Notes under the pieces: generated by a model | What the model saw: the letters and a program-made list of their open reading frames with translations, nothing else | Told to the model about the DNA's origin: nothing | Databases searched by the model: none | Made by a program: the position numbers and the translations under genes | Shown: piece by piece, positions 37,069 to 48,532 of the stretch | Position numbering within the stretch: position 1 is the first letter of the stretch | Layout of the letters: each line of letters begins with the position of its first letter | Assembly (NCBI GenBank): GCA_020744425.1 | Contig: JAGMUV010000005.1 | Coordinates: 62,001 to 126,000 of the forward strand | Origin: Dactylonectria macrodidyma | Lineage: Eukaryota; Ascomycota; Sordariomycetes; Hypocreales; Nectriaceae | Direction: 5' to 3' | DNA length: 64,000 bases

Positions 37069-37562
37069 TAGTCTGCACAGACCGGCTTATGATATATCTT
37101 TTATATAAAAACACTTAAGAGCTTAATATTAAATACTCTATTTAATTATAATTACTTAATTTATATATCTTTTTTAAATAGTATAAAAATAAAGATAAAG
37201 GATTAATAGCTTTAGAAATAACAGGTTCTTATATAGAATTCTTATAAAATAGACTATAGTTCTATATAATTCTGCTTATAATAAGAAGAAATGCTATAAA
37301 AATTGCTCTAGTGCGTAAATAATGTAATAGTTATAAATAATTGCTTAATACGTAGACTCTTAGCCTTCGGCTGATTGTACTCCTTGCACCACCGCTCTAA
37401 AGTGCAAGGGGTGACGTAGTATTTTAATACATATAAATACGGATCATGCGCAGCAGTCTTAGCCCTGTGTTCCGAAAGCTTTAAACCCCGCCCCCCACAT
37501 CGCCATTTAGACAAAGCACCACGCTTCCCTGCTTGATTGCCTACTTCCTTGCTTTTAAACAA
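37069..37562. other. Transition from AT-rich block to gene island
   Basis: About 490 bp. AT-rich until about 37330, then rapidly of normal composition. It should hold the promoter of the downstream phosphotransferase gene. No further gene was recognised. Confidence 0.4.
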
Positions 37563-38847
37563 ATGACAATGCAGCAAGCCAACTATAGCAAATACCTCGC
37601 CTCTCTCTTCCCTAACACGACATGGACCGTTGAACGGCTCTCGGGCGGTCTCGTCAACACCACGGTCCGTGCGACCAGAACATCCGGCGTCTGTGAGCAC
37701 GTGTCTCTCATCATCAAGCACGCGCGGCCGTACATTGAAGTCGCTGGCCCGGAATGGGGCTTCTCCATCAAACGCCAGGTTTGTCCCCTCCATCAAAGGC
37801 CGGGACGATGGATTGCGACATTTCTGACGCTTAACTATGTGATAGGAGGTTGAAGCTCTTTTCCTCCGTATGTGGGACGACACAGGACCCTTATTTGACA
37901 CGCGGATGCAAACCGGGCTGTGGCGCTCCCCGCGATGCCTTCACCACCAAGAGGGCAAGGAGTCGGCTTTGGGACTCACAGATGAGGACCAGGAAGCTTC
38001 GGTTCTCATCCTCTCAGACTTGGGCAACCTCATCAACATATTTACGTTCCTCCAAACGCACGCCCGCGACCCTTGGATAGAAATCGGCGACCGACTCAAG
38101 CAGTTGGGGTATTCGCTGGGCCGCATCGTCGCTTCTATCCACAGCCAGGACACACTCAACAAAGCCATTGCCGTCCCCGGCACGACTGAGGAGCTTACGC
38201 AGTCTCTGGCCGGGGATATTGTGCGCATCGCCGCCGTCGAGCCTGTAAGGGATCGCCTCGGGACCCTTCCCAACGGCGGGCAGCTGTATAAGCGGGTGGA
38301 AGAGGATTACCGCAGCCCCAAGTCGAACTACCGATGGGCCATGACGCTAGGCGACTTCACGCAGGGATCGATTTTGATGCGGCCACCCGACGAGGCAGAC
38401 GACTGGACGCCGACTATCGTAGACTGGGAGTTCGGACAGCTCAACGGCCGCGGCGTCAACGGCGACACGGCCCAGTTCCTCGCACACCTGCACTGCGAGA
38501 TTCTTGCCCATGCCGACGACGCACCACTGCACTGCGTCCTGACCGCCTTCACCGAACAGTTCTGCGCTGGATACCGGGAGACCGCTAGGTTGGCGCTGAA
38601 GCAGCATGCGGGCGACGAGAACCTGCAGCTGTTGCGTGGGGCCTTCATCACTCACGGCCGGGAGATGGTGAACCAGGCGGCGGAGCAGTACGCGGGACAT
38701 TCCAAGTTCGACAACATATTCCGTGTTGGCGTGTGGTATCTGGAACGGGCGGGGAACGATGCAGAAGAGTTTGCCGTCGAGGAGAACTGGGCCAAGCTGA
38801 AAGAGGAGGATGGTGGGATTCTCCAGTCGCTCTTACAGCGGCCTTGA
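37563..38847 (+). CDS. Aminoglycoside-phosphotransferase-fold kinase, methylthioribose-kinase-like
   Basis: Two exons, 37563-37778 and 37846-38847, around a 67-nt intron (GTTTGT donor, GCTTAAC branch, ATAG acceptor), encode 405 residues. The N-lobe has a Gly-rich SGGLVNTTVRA loop near residue 27 and the lysine segment LIIKHARPYIEVAG near 52, which resembles the KQALPYV region of methylthioribose kinases. The catalytic loop is LGDFTQGSIL near residue 235: the usual His of HGD is Leu and the usual Asn is Ser, as in the HGDLHTGSI of methylthioribose kinases. The metal-binding motif is IVDWEFG near 257. The substrate is not certain; small-molecule kinases of this fold act on methylthioribose, choline or antibiotics. 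The gene stands alone between AT-rich blocks and is free of stops. A Copia LTR begins 25 bp after its stop codon. Confidence 0.8.
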
Positions 38848-38871
38848 TCAGTTAGGAGAGTGTTGGTACTG

Positions 38872-39087
38872 TGTTACAGCGCGATAAGAAGGGTGCATTG
38901 TGATGTGAATAGAAGCTCTTGATTTCTAGCTATTTGAAGGGCCTAAATCAGCCCTTATATACATGAAGGAAAAGACAGTCTCGTGACCTAAGTCAGGGAT
39001 CCGAGCCTTCAGGGGCTCAAGCCTATAGCCTGTCATAAGAGCATAAAAAAGCAAACATGATCCTAGAGTCTAATGATAGTTATAACA
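38872..39087 (-). repeat. LTR of a Copia element
   Basis: 216 bp bounded by TGTTA and TAACA. A G-rich tract (TTAGGGGGG on the minus strand) lies just inside at about 39090-39097, the usual polypurine tract of Copia elements, so this is the 3' LTR of a minus-strand element. No partner LTR is in the window. Confidence 0.6.
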
Positions 39088-40135
39088 TACCCCCCTAAGT
39101 TGAATGGGGATTCAAGCTGAATAGATAGGGAATATAGGAAAATGGCCCTTGTTAGAAGGACGGTTATTATATAGGCTAGGAAAATAGGAATAGAAAATTA
39201 AAAGAAAAGATTAATAGAAAGAAATCAGGCTCTGCTAGCCCTCATTATCTGTCTTAATTTATGCCTCGATTAGGCTCCTGATATTAATAAGTTCTAGCTA
39301 TCTAATAAAGAGTTTAAATTTCTAACCAGGTAGAGGTTTAGTCAGACTGTTTACTAGCATTTCTGCTATTTTTATATATTTAACTTAAAATAATCTATTA
39401 AAATAGGACTGCCAGGTTTAATAGCTATGGATATTAATATACTATAAGGCTGTTTGAATCTGTAGTATCTATAGGGTGATAAGTCGGATTATCTATTAGT
39501 TATTATATTAAATGACTAGCTGTTAGTCTAGCTAAAGGTTTAGCTATTAGAATAGCCATTAAGTAACTATAGCTTCCTTAGCTATATATATAAAGGCAAG
39601 GAGCTCGGCTTCTGTAGATGAGGTTATGACTGTATTCTGTTTCCTGGCTTTCTAGCTAATAGGTCCGCTAAATAGGGTTATTATCATCCCTTATGACGAT
39701 TTCCGGGTCTTCGGGTCGTCTACGAAGGCTGCGTTTAAAGCAACTAGGAATTCGAGGTCCTGATCCGTCTGATCGGCCGGGGCGGCTGCTGGTCTGGCTG
39801 CTGATCCAGCTGTTGGAATTGCGATTTGAATGATCGGTATTTTAGGGCTTTGGCCGCTGAATTGAATAGCTAGATATCGGGTTGTGTAGAGATAGCTAAT
39901 GACTCTATCTACGATCCAGTAATGGTCTTCTGTTAGATTGAGTAAGCGTTCTACTAGCCAGACTGCGGCCTTAGCTATGTCAGGCTAGCTAATAACTGCG
40001 ATATAGTTAATCGACCCGACTTTCTACTAGAATAGGATCACCTAGTCCTACTAGGCTTAATACGGGGTTTTCTATAAGTTATTAGCTAGTAAAGGGTTTC
40101 CTTTAAAATTATTATAAGGGCTAAACTGGTCTTTA
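39088..40135 (-). pseudogene. Copia pol fragment: RNase H and end of RT
   Basis: Minus-strand translation gives the end of a Ty1/Copia polyprotein: EFLVALNAAFVDDPKTRKSS near 39760-39700, then SGPIS-stop-KARKQNTVITSSTEAELLA near 39660-39590, the RNase H signature of fungal Copia elements. A few stops (TAG/TAA) interrupt it, and RIP is milder here than in the Gypsy relics. The upstream part is missing; the fragment ends where the palindrome array begins. Confidence 0.75.
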
Positions 40136-40179
40136 GAGTTGTGGTTAGGGCTAAGAATCAGAGCTATCTACTGGTATAA

Positions 40180-40525
40180 ATGTTGTCCTGGGGGTGAAAG
40201 CCTAAGTATACTCCTAACTGCTTACTTAGTTTCGCTCCTAGGGGTGAAAATGGGTGGTAGTAGTAGGTCCTACGTTCGTCTTAAAGGCTCTTCTGAGCTC
40301 TTTCTGATTTTCGCCCCTAGGGGTGAAAATAAGCGAAGTATATACTTAGAGAAGGGTTTACTTAGGACTTATATCTAGTTTTGCTCTTAGGGGTGAAATA
40401 GACTATAATATCTTATAAGTAGTATAAGCCTTACTTATTACTTATACTAAAGTTTCGCCCCTAGGGGCGAAAATATATAGTATAATTATTTTTTAGCTTA
40501 TAGTATTTTACTCTTAAGAGTGAAT
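40180..40525. repeat. Array of six dispersed short palindromes
   Basis: A 20-bp perfect palindrome, TTTCGCCCCTAGGGGCGAAA, is at 40453-40472. Variants of it are centred near 40189, 40239, 40318, 40388 and 40515, 50-79 bp apart. The variants differ mainly by transitions (CGCTCCTAGGGG, TGCTCTTAGGGG, ACTCTTAAGAGT), so they look like RIPed copies. The sequences between them are unrelated to each other. Confidence 0.75.
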
Positions 40526-40873
40526 AGTTAGAGGTCTTCTAAATAAGAGAAAAATAAGAACTTATATTAAGTAATAAGAGAGGGCAAAACCTATTTTATA
40601 CTTAGTTATAAGATAAAACAATCCATACTATTATAAGATATTATCTTACTATATATAATTATAGTTAGAATGCTTATAAGAGATATTAGATACTTTACTC
40701 TTAGGATATAAAGTAATTTAGTTAGAAAATGAGAGTATGGGCTTAGAAGTAGACTGAAAGTATTTTTTATTCCTGCCCTTCTCTTTACTTACTTTATAAA
40801 CTATAAACTGCATTAATATAAATATGCGCTAAGTAGGAGTCTTCTGGTCTGATTAATAAATAGTATAGATATA

Positions 40874-41315
40874 ACATACTTAATAAGTAAGTGGGCCAAA
40901 CAAGCGAGTAAGCCACAAATACTATACACTAAAAAGAGCTGAACTTTAAATATTTAAAACTAGCTATTTAATTATTAAAAATAAAATAAAAATAATTTTA
41001 GTTATTTAATTAAAAAGAAAACTATATAATAATTTTTTTAAATTTTTAAAAAAATTCCTTTATATAGAAATAGCTATGTATATAGTACGAATAAGGATTT
41101 TTAATATAGCTTATTAAGTAATTTTTTTGAAAAAGCTAAGAAAATTTATATTAATTTTCTAATATATAATAGAGCTATTTCTATAATATTAGCTATTTTA
41201 CTCTTAGTTTGAATTTTAGAGAATATTTTAAAGATATTTTTATTTAAGGTATAAATGCTAGGAAATTTCAAAGTGGCTTACTCGCTTGTTTAGCCTACTC
41301 ACTTATTAAGTACGT
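40874..41315. mobile_element. MITE family 1, copy 1
   Basis: 442 bp with terminal inverted repeats of about 40 bp (ACATACTTAATAAGTAAGTG at the left, its counterpart at the right) flanked by TA. The inside is AT-rich with no reading frame. A TA duplication points to the Tc1/mariner group. Confidence 0.75.
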
Positions 41316-42809
41316 TATAATAGCTTATATTATTAAAAGCCTTTAAAAAACTAGTATAATAACGCTTTTCTAGAGCTATAAGGTTAGCTTTTTACTTTAT
41401 TTTAAATGGATAGAATAAATAGTATATCTTAACTACTTTAATATCAGTAGTCTTAGTAAATAGTATAGTTATAAGTTTCTTCTAATCTTATGCTTATATA
41501 TAGTAAGAGGTATCTTAAAGTAGCTTACTAAGTATTATTATTACTAAATTAAATATAGTAAACTAATACTAATAAAGTATTAGTCTAAGTATACGCCTTT
41601 AAGGTGCTTATTAGTAATATAAGAGTAATACATATATTATTAATCTATTTACTAACTATCTACTCTTAGGTAAAAATATTAAAAGAACCTTAATTAATTA
41701 CTATTTTATATTATTATATAATTATAAACTTCTATTACTTATTATTTTATAAAGTAACTAAGCAGTAAATAGAGAACTTTAGTACACTATTTAAACAGAG
41801 TATATTAAGTATCTAACCTTATACTTTTAGTATCTTCTTATAAAATAAATAGTTATCTTACTTTAATACTATAATAAGCTATATCTAGATCTAACTATAA
41901 CTATTTAGTAATAAAAAGTCTTATTAATTAACTTATAATTAAATGCTTAAAGTAAGAAGGAGTGTATTTAAAGAGGGTTATTAATTACTTCTAGTATTTA
42001 ATTATTTAATAAACTCATTTATGCTCTAACCTTAATTATAAAACTTATAGTTCTACTAAAACTCTATCTTAAGAAAGCTGGTTTATTTAATATACTTTTA
42101 TAATACTACTATTTAATATTATTTAGCTATAACCTCTAGCTTCTTATTATTAATATCTAGCCAGTCTTTAAATAACTGTATATACTCTATATAAATAGCT
42201 GTAATATCTTCTTATTATATTTTAGACTCTAGATACTCTATTATACTATGTATAGCTTGCAAGCTATATAATATAAGAAGATAGTTCTTCTCTATTTATT
42301 ATATAAGGTTCTTATAATAAAAAGATTAATAAAGATTTATAATATACTAAGGATCTAGCTAATAGTTATTCCCAATCTTCTAAGTGTATATTAGAGCATT
42401 AAAAGGCAGCTTTACTATTATAAGTAAATATAGCTTTACTTACTAATAGATAGAATCTGTCTTTTAAAAAGCAGTATTCTATAACTACTTATTATTATCT
42501 CTACTATCTGGTTTAATAGCTTCTATTGCCTTTTTAGTTATTATATTTTATAGTCTTATAACTCATTCTAATACAATATGCTATTACTTAGTTTATACTT
42601 TAGTATAGCTTGCTCTTTTCTATTAATAAGAAGATATATAACCTTTTAAATAGAATGTATAATAAAAAAGCCTTAAAAGACATTAGCTAACTTTTATATA
42701 AAGCTTAATATAGTAAATACTTAAATAGCTAATAAAGTCAGTCTATAAAGAGTTCGGATTATAACTAATCTCCCTTAAGGCTAACCTTTTAGATTAATAA
42801 TACTATATA
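41316..42809. other. AT-rich DNA without recognised genes
   Basis: About 1.5 kb of RIP-like, stop-filled sequence between MITE copies. Some stretches read in a protein-like way on the minus strand near 42400-42750, but I could not name any domain. It is probably an old transposon. Confidence 0.35.
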
Positions 42810-43252
42810 ATGTACTTAATAAGTAAGTAAGCTAAACAAGCGAGTAGGCCACTTTGAAATTTCCTAGTATTTATACCTTAAATGAAAATATCTTTAAAAT
42901 ATTCTTTAAAATTCAAACTAAGAGTAAAATAGCTAATATTATAAAAATAGCTCTATTATATATTAGAAAATTAATATAAATTTTCTTAGCTTTTTAAAAA
43001 AAATTACTTAATAAGCTATATTAAAAATCCTTATTCATACTATATATATAGCTATTTCTATATAAAGGAATTTTTTTAAAAATTTAAAAAAAATTATTAT
43101 ATAGTTTTCTTTTTAATTAAATAATTAAAATTATTTTTATTTTATTTTTAATAATTAAATAGCTAGTTTTAAATATTTAAAGTTCAGCTCTTTTTAGTGT
43201 ATAGTATTCGTAGCCCACTCGCTTATTTAGCCTACTCACTTATTAAGTATGT
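42810..43252. mobile_element. MITE family 1, copy 2 (inverted)
   Basis: 443 bp, the reverse complement of the copy at 40874 with transition differences. It is flanked by TA on both sides. It retains AAGCGAGTAGGCC in the left terminal repeat. Confidence 0.75.
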
Positions 43253-43715
43253 TATATATACTAATACTAAGAGTAAAATTTATTAAACTATTACTTAAAT
43301 AAAAGAAAGGAGAGAATAATAATTTAGATTATTTTATTATTACTATTTTAAGTAAAGGAGGATTAGTTATAATATAATGCATTACTTTAGCACTCTTTTT
43401 AATAAAGGAATATAGAATAATAAGACTGGCTAGAAAATTAAAAAGTAAAGAGAGAAGAGTTATTAAATAATCTATTATTAAGCTAAGCCTGATTTTAACT
43501 CCTAAGAGTTATATAAGCTAAAACCTAAATAATAGTAACTAATGTCTAGTTATACTAAGTATTACTAGCTAGTTAGTAATACTTATATTCTTTTTTATAA
43601 ATAATATAATTATATTTTATATTAGTTTAATAGTCTTAAAAGTAATAGTTAGTAAGAAAAGTAAGAGTAAGAAGAAGAATATATACTAAGATTATAAAAG
43701 CTTAATTAAATAATA
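43253..43715. other. AT-rich DNA without recognised genes
   Basis: About 460 bp between two MITEs; stop-filled in all frames. Nothing was recognised. Confidence 0.3.
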
Positions 43716-44142
43716 TAATGTATATATCACTCATGCATTACATCCAAGCATGTATTACACCTATATTATACACCTAAAATTAAAAACCTTAATTTTCTAA
43801 AAGGGTACATATAATTATAGGATTTTAAAAAATTAATTTTAAATATTTAACAAAGAAGTTAATAAGTTAGTAATTTTTAAGATTTTTTAAAAAAATTATT
43901 AAGCTAGTTATAAATAAAAATAGTAAAAAGTATAGTGCGAATTTAATAGCACTAGCGCTATTAATATTTAAAACTTAAAAGAATTCTTAAAAATAAGTTA
44001 TATTATAAATAATTTAATTTAAAAATCCTAGCTATTTTAGGCTTAATTTAAATTTCTTAGGATTTTTTAAAAACTGCGATTTAAGGTGAAAATCTTATTA
44101 TAACGCATAGTTAAATGCGACGCATGAGTGATATATACGTTA
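43716..44142. mobile_element. MITE family 2, single copy
   Basis: About 427 bp. The ends are inverted repeats: AATGTATATATCACTCATGC at the left and GCATGAGTGATATATACGTT at the right. They are flanked by TA-rich DNA. The inside has no frame. It is distinct in sequence from MITE family 1. Confidence 0.65.
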
Positions 44143-45778
44143 TATTCCTTTAGTAATAATATAAACTAATTATTAAGTAAGTTAATACTATTAGTATTAG
44201 TAAGTTACTTACTATTAGTAAATAGAAGAAGAACTATATAAAAGTAGAATAGAAGAAAGGTTTTAAGTAATAAGAATAAAAGCTTATTTTATAAAAAAGC
44301 TACTAATACTTATAGTACTAGTATAAGTGCTAGAAGGAGCGAAAGCAGGCTAGGGGCAATTAAGAGACTGCTTAATAATAATAAGAGCTTTATACTAATT
44401 ATAAGTAAAGTAAATAAAGTTAGTAAAAAGAATAGCTTTATAATTAGAATAGTTAGTAATATAAGAGTAAGTAATAATAATAATATAATTATTATATTAG
44501 AAAATATTAATTAAATTATATAAAGCTTAGTAAAGGAGGGGATTTATTATTAATAAATACTTTACTTAAATATAATTATAATAAGTAGTATAATAAGCTT
44601 AATAGCCTTTACTTTAATTAAAAATATACTTTATTTTATTATTATAAGTAAGTTAATAAATATATTAAAAGTATATAGTCTTTACTTAAAATAGAAATAT
44701 ATTAGCCTTATTATTAAAATCTCTTTTAATAAAATAACTATTTATAATATATTTAAAAAGCTATAAAATATTAGTAAACTATAAGTAAAGTAAATATAAA
44801 AAGAAGATATACTATATATAAGAGTTTATAATTATAATAAAGAGTAAAGAGGTTATTATTATTATTTAATAATAATCTGCTTTTAAAAGTAATTATAATA
44901 AATATTAAATAAATATAATTAGTATATTAATATTAAAAGAAAGAAAGGAGAAATAAACTTATATAATAATAATAAAAATAAGATTAGAATATAATAAGAA
45001 TATAATAAAGAGCTTAATAAAGAAAAGCTATAAGTAAGAAAAGAGTATTAAAAATAAGACTATAAATAGAAAAAAATTAAAATATATAAAGAAAGAAAAA
45101 TAATAAAGTAATAAAATAAAGTATAAAGTTTTTAAAATATATATATATTAAAATAATCCTATATATAATTTATAAAATACTTAGAAAATTAGTCTTATAT
45201 ACTGAATTTTTTATTAACTATAGCCTATATATAGTAAGTAATATATTAAATTTTTTATTAATAAGAACTAAGATTTATAAAAATTAAGCCGAATTTTAAT
45301 TAAAAGTAATGCGGATATTATAAGTATTAGAACAGGATCTTAGTTTAGCTAAGCCTATATATAACCAGGCTAATAGAGCGGGCGACTTAAAGAAAAGAGG
45401 TATATTATAAGCTTAAGCTTTACTTATACTTAGTAATAAGTCTGTGTATAGTCTGTATATAGACTGCGCTTAGTTTATTAGCTAAGTAATAGTATATTAT
45501 TAAAAGGAGTAGATTAGTATAAGTAGAATAACTCTTTCTTAAGAATATTAATTTAATAATTGATGCTTACTTGTAGTTATTATAAGGCCAGTTTATTATA
45601 AGTATTATAATTAAAAGTAACTTTAGTACTTTTAAAAAATAGTATTCTTAAGATAAAAAAGATTAAAATAGCTTTAATTAAAGCTATATATAGCCTTTAT
45701 TTAATATAAATATTATTAAGGAAAATGCTTATATTAACTACTTTTAATATTATTATATAATTATTTAAAAAAGATATA
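44143..45778. other. AT-rich DNA without recognised genes
   Basis: About 1.6 kb of very AT-rich, purine-biased (A over T) sequence with stops in all frames. It is probably a heavily RIPed transposon. Nothing nameable was seen. Confidence 0.35.
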
Positions 45779-46222
45779 ATATACTTAATAAGTAAGTAAG
45801 CTAAATAAGCAAGTAAGCTATAAATACTATATATTAAAAAGAGCTAAACCTTAAATTTTTAAAACTAGCTATCTAATTATTAAAAATAAAATAAAAATAA
45901 TTTTAATTATTTAATTAAAAAGAAAACTATATAATAACTTTTTTTAAATTCTTAAAAAAATTCCTTTATATAGAAATAGCTAAGTATATAGTGTAAATAA
46001 GCATTTTTAATATAGCTTATTAAGTAATTTTTAAAAGAAATTCTAAGAAAATTTATATTTATTTTTTAATATATAATAAAACTATTTCTATAATATTAGC
46101 TATTTTACTCTTAGTTTTAATTTTAGAGAATATTTTAAAGATATTTTCATTTAAGGTATAAATACTAGAAAATTTCAAAGTGGCTTACTCGCTTATTTAG
46201 CTCACTCACTTATTAAGTATGT
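45779..46222. mobile_element. MITE family 1, copy 3
   Basis: 444 bp in the same orientation as copy 1. The left terminal repeat is more altered (ATATACTTAATAAGTAAGTA). The right one still reads GTGGCTTACTCGCTTATTTA. Confidence 0.75.
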
Positions 46223-46290
46223 TAGCTCTTTTTAATATATAGTATTCATAGCTTACTCACTTATTTAGCTTATTTAATTATTAAGTATGT
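46223..46290. mobile_element. MITE family 1, terminal fragment
   Basis: A 68-bp stretch repeats the terminal end that carries AGCTCTTTTTA...GTATTCATAGC, directly after copy 3 and in the opposite orientation. It is a truncated fourth copy or the remainder of a copy into which copy 3 inserted. Confidence 0.65.
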
Positions 46291-47181
46291 TATAATAAAA
46301 CTATATTTAGCTATAAAAATTAGTAGTGGCCTTAAAAACCTATGTGCAGTTTTACTACTGGAGTACCCGGAAAAGACACTGTTAACATATTGCAAGCACC
46401 AGGCTTAAATGCATGTTTTCATTCAACCAGAGCAACCCAGGGATGTGAAGCGCCCTTCCAACCTCTCCACGCTCAGCGAACGTACAACGCGCTCAACCTT
46501 TCGAAAAAACCTTCCTGGTGACACTCAGCAAGCTGACGCGACGGTTCCTCAACCTTAAACCCAAATTCAAGACAAGAAAAGCGAAAACGCGGTGGGCTAA
46601 TCGACCGCCGTGGCGCCACAGCACAGCGTCAGCCCATACCGAAAGGCTCATATTCCGAGACGACAAGAGGTTTCGCGCCACCACCTCTAACAGGCATGTG
46701 GCTGCAACGTCTTCTCACTGCATCTCACCCAGCCAGTGGCCGTGGTCTCTGGTCCTCTGCTTTTCCCTAAGTACCTAGTTGAAGAGAGAACACATGCACC
46801 ATAAGCTGATGCTAGTTCGAATATTTCTCCGCATTGGACATCCCTGGATTTTCCGCGGGCAGGGCGATCTACCCTGCTAGTACCGCACTTGGTAGCTTGC
46901 ACATATCTTATGGAGTGCTTCAGATGACAATTGTGTAAAGCCGAGCAAGACAATTTGGCCAAGGGATTGCTAGCAGACTAAGCTATGTCATAATTGCTTT
47001 ATTGATAACATACAGCCCGTATATTGAAGTTGTAGGTGTCCTTAGTAGCACACACTCACACTCGGAGGGAGGACTAAAGGTTAAATAATAATGAAAAAAT
47101 CAAACAGTGAGAACAACAGTAGTACAATCCGTACATGTTAGATTAAGAGTCATTACAAGTTAGACTAAGAGTCATCTCCGC
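46291..47181. other. Intergenic DNA downstream of the glucanase gene
   Basis: About 890 bp of normal composition. Short open frames exist on both strands, but none has a recognisable product or good context. It contains the 3' untranslated region of the GH5 gene. Confidence 0.35.
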
Positions 47182-48532
47182 CTAAAAGCCACTGCAGACG
47201 TCTTGGTACACATTCCGCTCCAGCGCCACAGCATCTGTCGGAATGTATTTGAGGTAAGTGGCGTAAGAATACGTCCACCTGGGGTCATTCAACTCCGTCT
47301 TCCAGGTCCAGAACACCCAGCCGGCCATGCCAGGTTTCTCGTACAGCTGCTGCTGAGCGGTGAACCACTTGGTGAAGAAGGCTGCATTATTCCAGTCTAC
47401 ACCAGACGTCATGCTCCATTCGCCAGTAAAGGTAAAGTCTTGGCCGCTCACGACGCGAGAGTCGGTGCATGCGCTGTGCATGAGCGCGTTTTGGTCGCCC
47501 GTGTTGCTCAACGCAAACCCGATGTAGTTGTGGTCGTCGAAGGCGGTGAAAGAGTCACCAGCCACGGCGCTGTTGCTGCGAGGATCGCCAGAGTCCCATT
47601 TGCTCGACATGAACTGCACGTGCAGCTTCTTGTCGCTGCCAATGCCGAGAGCAGACTCGGTATCCCGTACCGCCTTCAGGGCACCAGGGTAAAACGTCTG
47701 GATCATGCTAGGGTCCTGGCCCGGGGCAGGGTAACGACCTCCGCCGTCGTGCCTGGACACGGGCTCGTTCAGAACCTCGATGGTGCCAACTGTCCTGTAC
47801 GCATTGTTCGTGTGGATGCGGTTCGTCATCCAGGAGAGCCACTTCTCCGCGCGGCCGTAGTTGTAGTCGTTGAAGAACCCAGCAGGCTTGTTGTTCTGGC
47901 CAGTGAAGGCATCCTCCTGCTGGCCACCAGGAGCACCATGGAAGTCGATAATGACGTAGATGCCCAGCTGCGCAGCCTTTTCAACCACAGCATCGAGGTA
48001 CGGGAGCATACGAGTGCCATCGGCAAAGGGCTCGCTAGCCTTGTCGACAATGTCCACGTAGGACCAGTAGCCGATGGGAATGCGAATCGTGTTGAGGCCG
48101 ACATCGTGGACAGACTGGACAGTGTCTGCGTTGATCCAGTCTCTCCAGTGGTTTGCAAATTTCGTATTACCAGCCTCCCGGCTCGATCCAGTGTAGTGGT
48201 TTCGCATGCAGTCAAATTCAGACGCGGAGTTGGTGCATCCCATGACGTTGTTCCATTCGTTGCTCATCATCCACGGCTCGCAGATGAGCCATCCTATAAG
48301 TCACATGTGAGCATGGTGCGTTTCATGAAGAAAACTGATGAGTAAAAATTGACCTACCGCCAAAGTTGACGCCGCGGATCTTGTTAATACCACTAGCCAG
48401 AGTTGGCTTGAAGCGCTTGCCCAGTTGCTCAAACCGAGCCGTTTGGTTAAAGGCGGCCAGGTCACGGTCCTCGGGAAGCCAGGCATGGACCGCGCTGGCG
48501 AGAAGAGCTGCACCAAAAACGGAGTACTTCAT
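47182..48532 (-). CDS. Secreted exo-beta-1,3-glucanase (glucan 1,3-beta-glucosidase), GH5
   Basis: Exons 48532-48358 and 48293-47182 around a 64-nt intron (GTAGGT donor, TTATAG acceptor) encode 428 residues. A signal peptide (MKYSVFGAALLASAVHA) ends near residue 17, and a KR dipeptide near residue 40 may be a Kex2 site. The intron falls inside the family signature RGVNFGGWLICEPW. GH5 landmarks follow: GLNTIRIPIGYW, DFHGAPGGQ, VLNEP with the acid/base Glu near residue 235, and FTGEWS with the nucleophile Glu near 350. The enzyme releases glucose from the ends of beta-1,3-glucan and serves cell-wall turnover or nutrition outside the cell. Length is usual for the Exg1 group (about 400-450). No frame damage was seen. 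The long open frame on the opposite strand is a shadow of this gene. Confidence 0.95.

Noticed and set aside
37308..37901. 197-residue minus-strand frame
   Set aside because: It overlaps the first exon and intron of the kinase gene and has no recognisable content.
40180..40525. CRISPR-like array
   Set aside because: The repeats are perfect or near-perfect palindromes that vary in sequence and spacing, in a fungal genome; no CRISPR features.
47203..48345. 380-residue plus-strand open frame
   Set aside because: It lies fully opposite to the GH5 gene, whose motifs and intron are clear; the GC-rich codon use of that gene keeps the other strand open.
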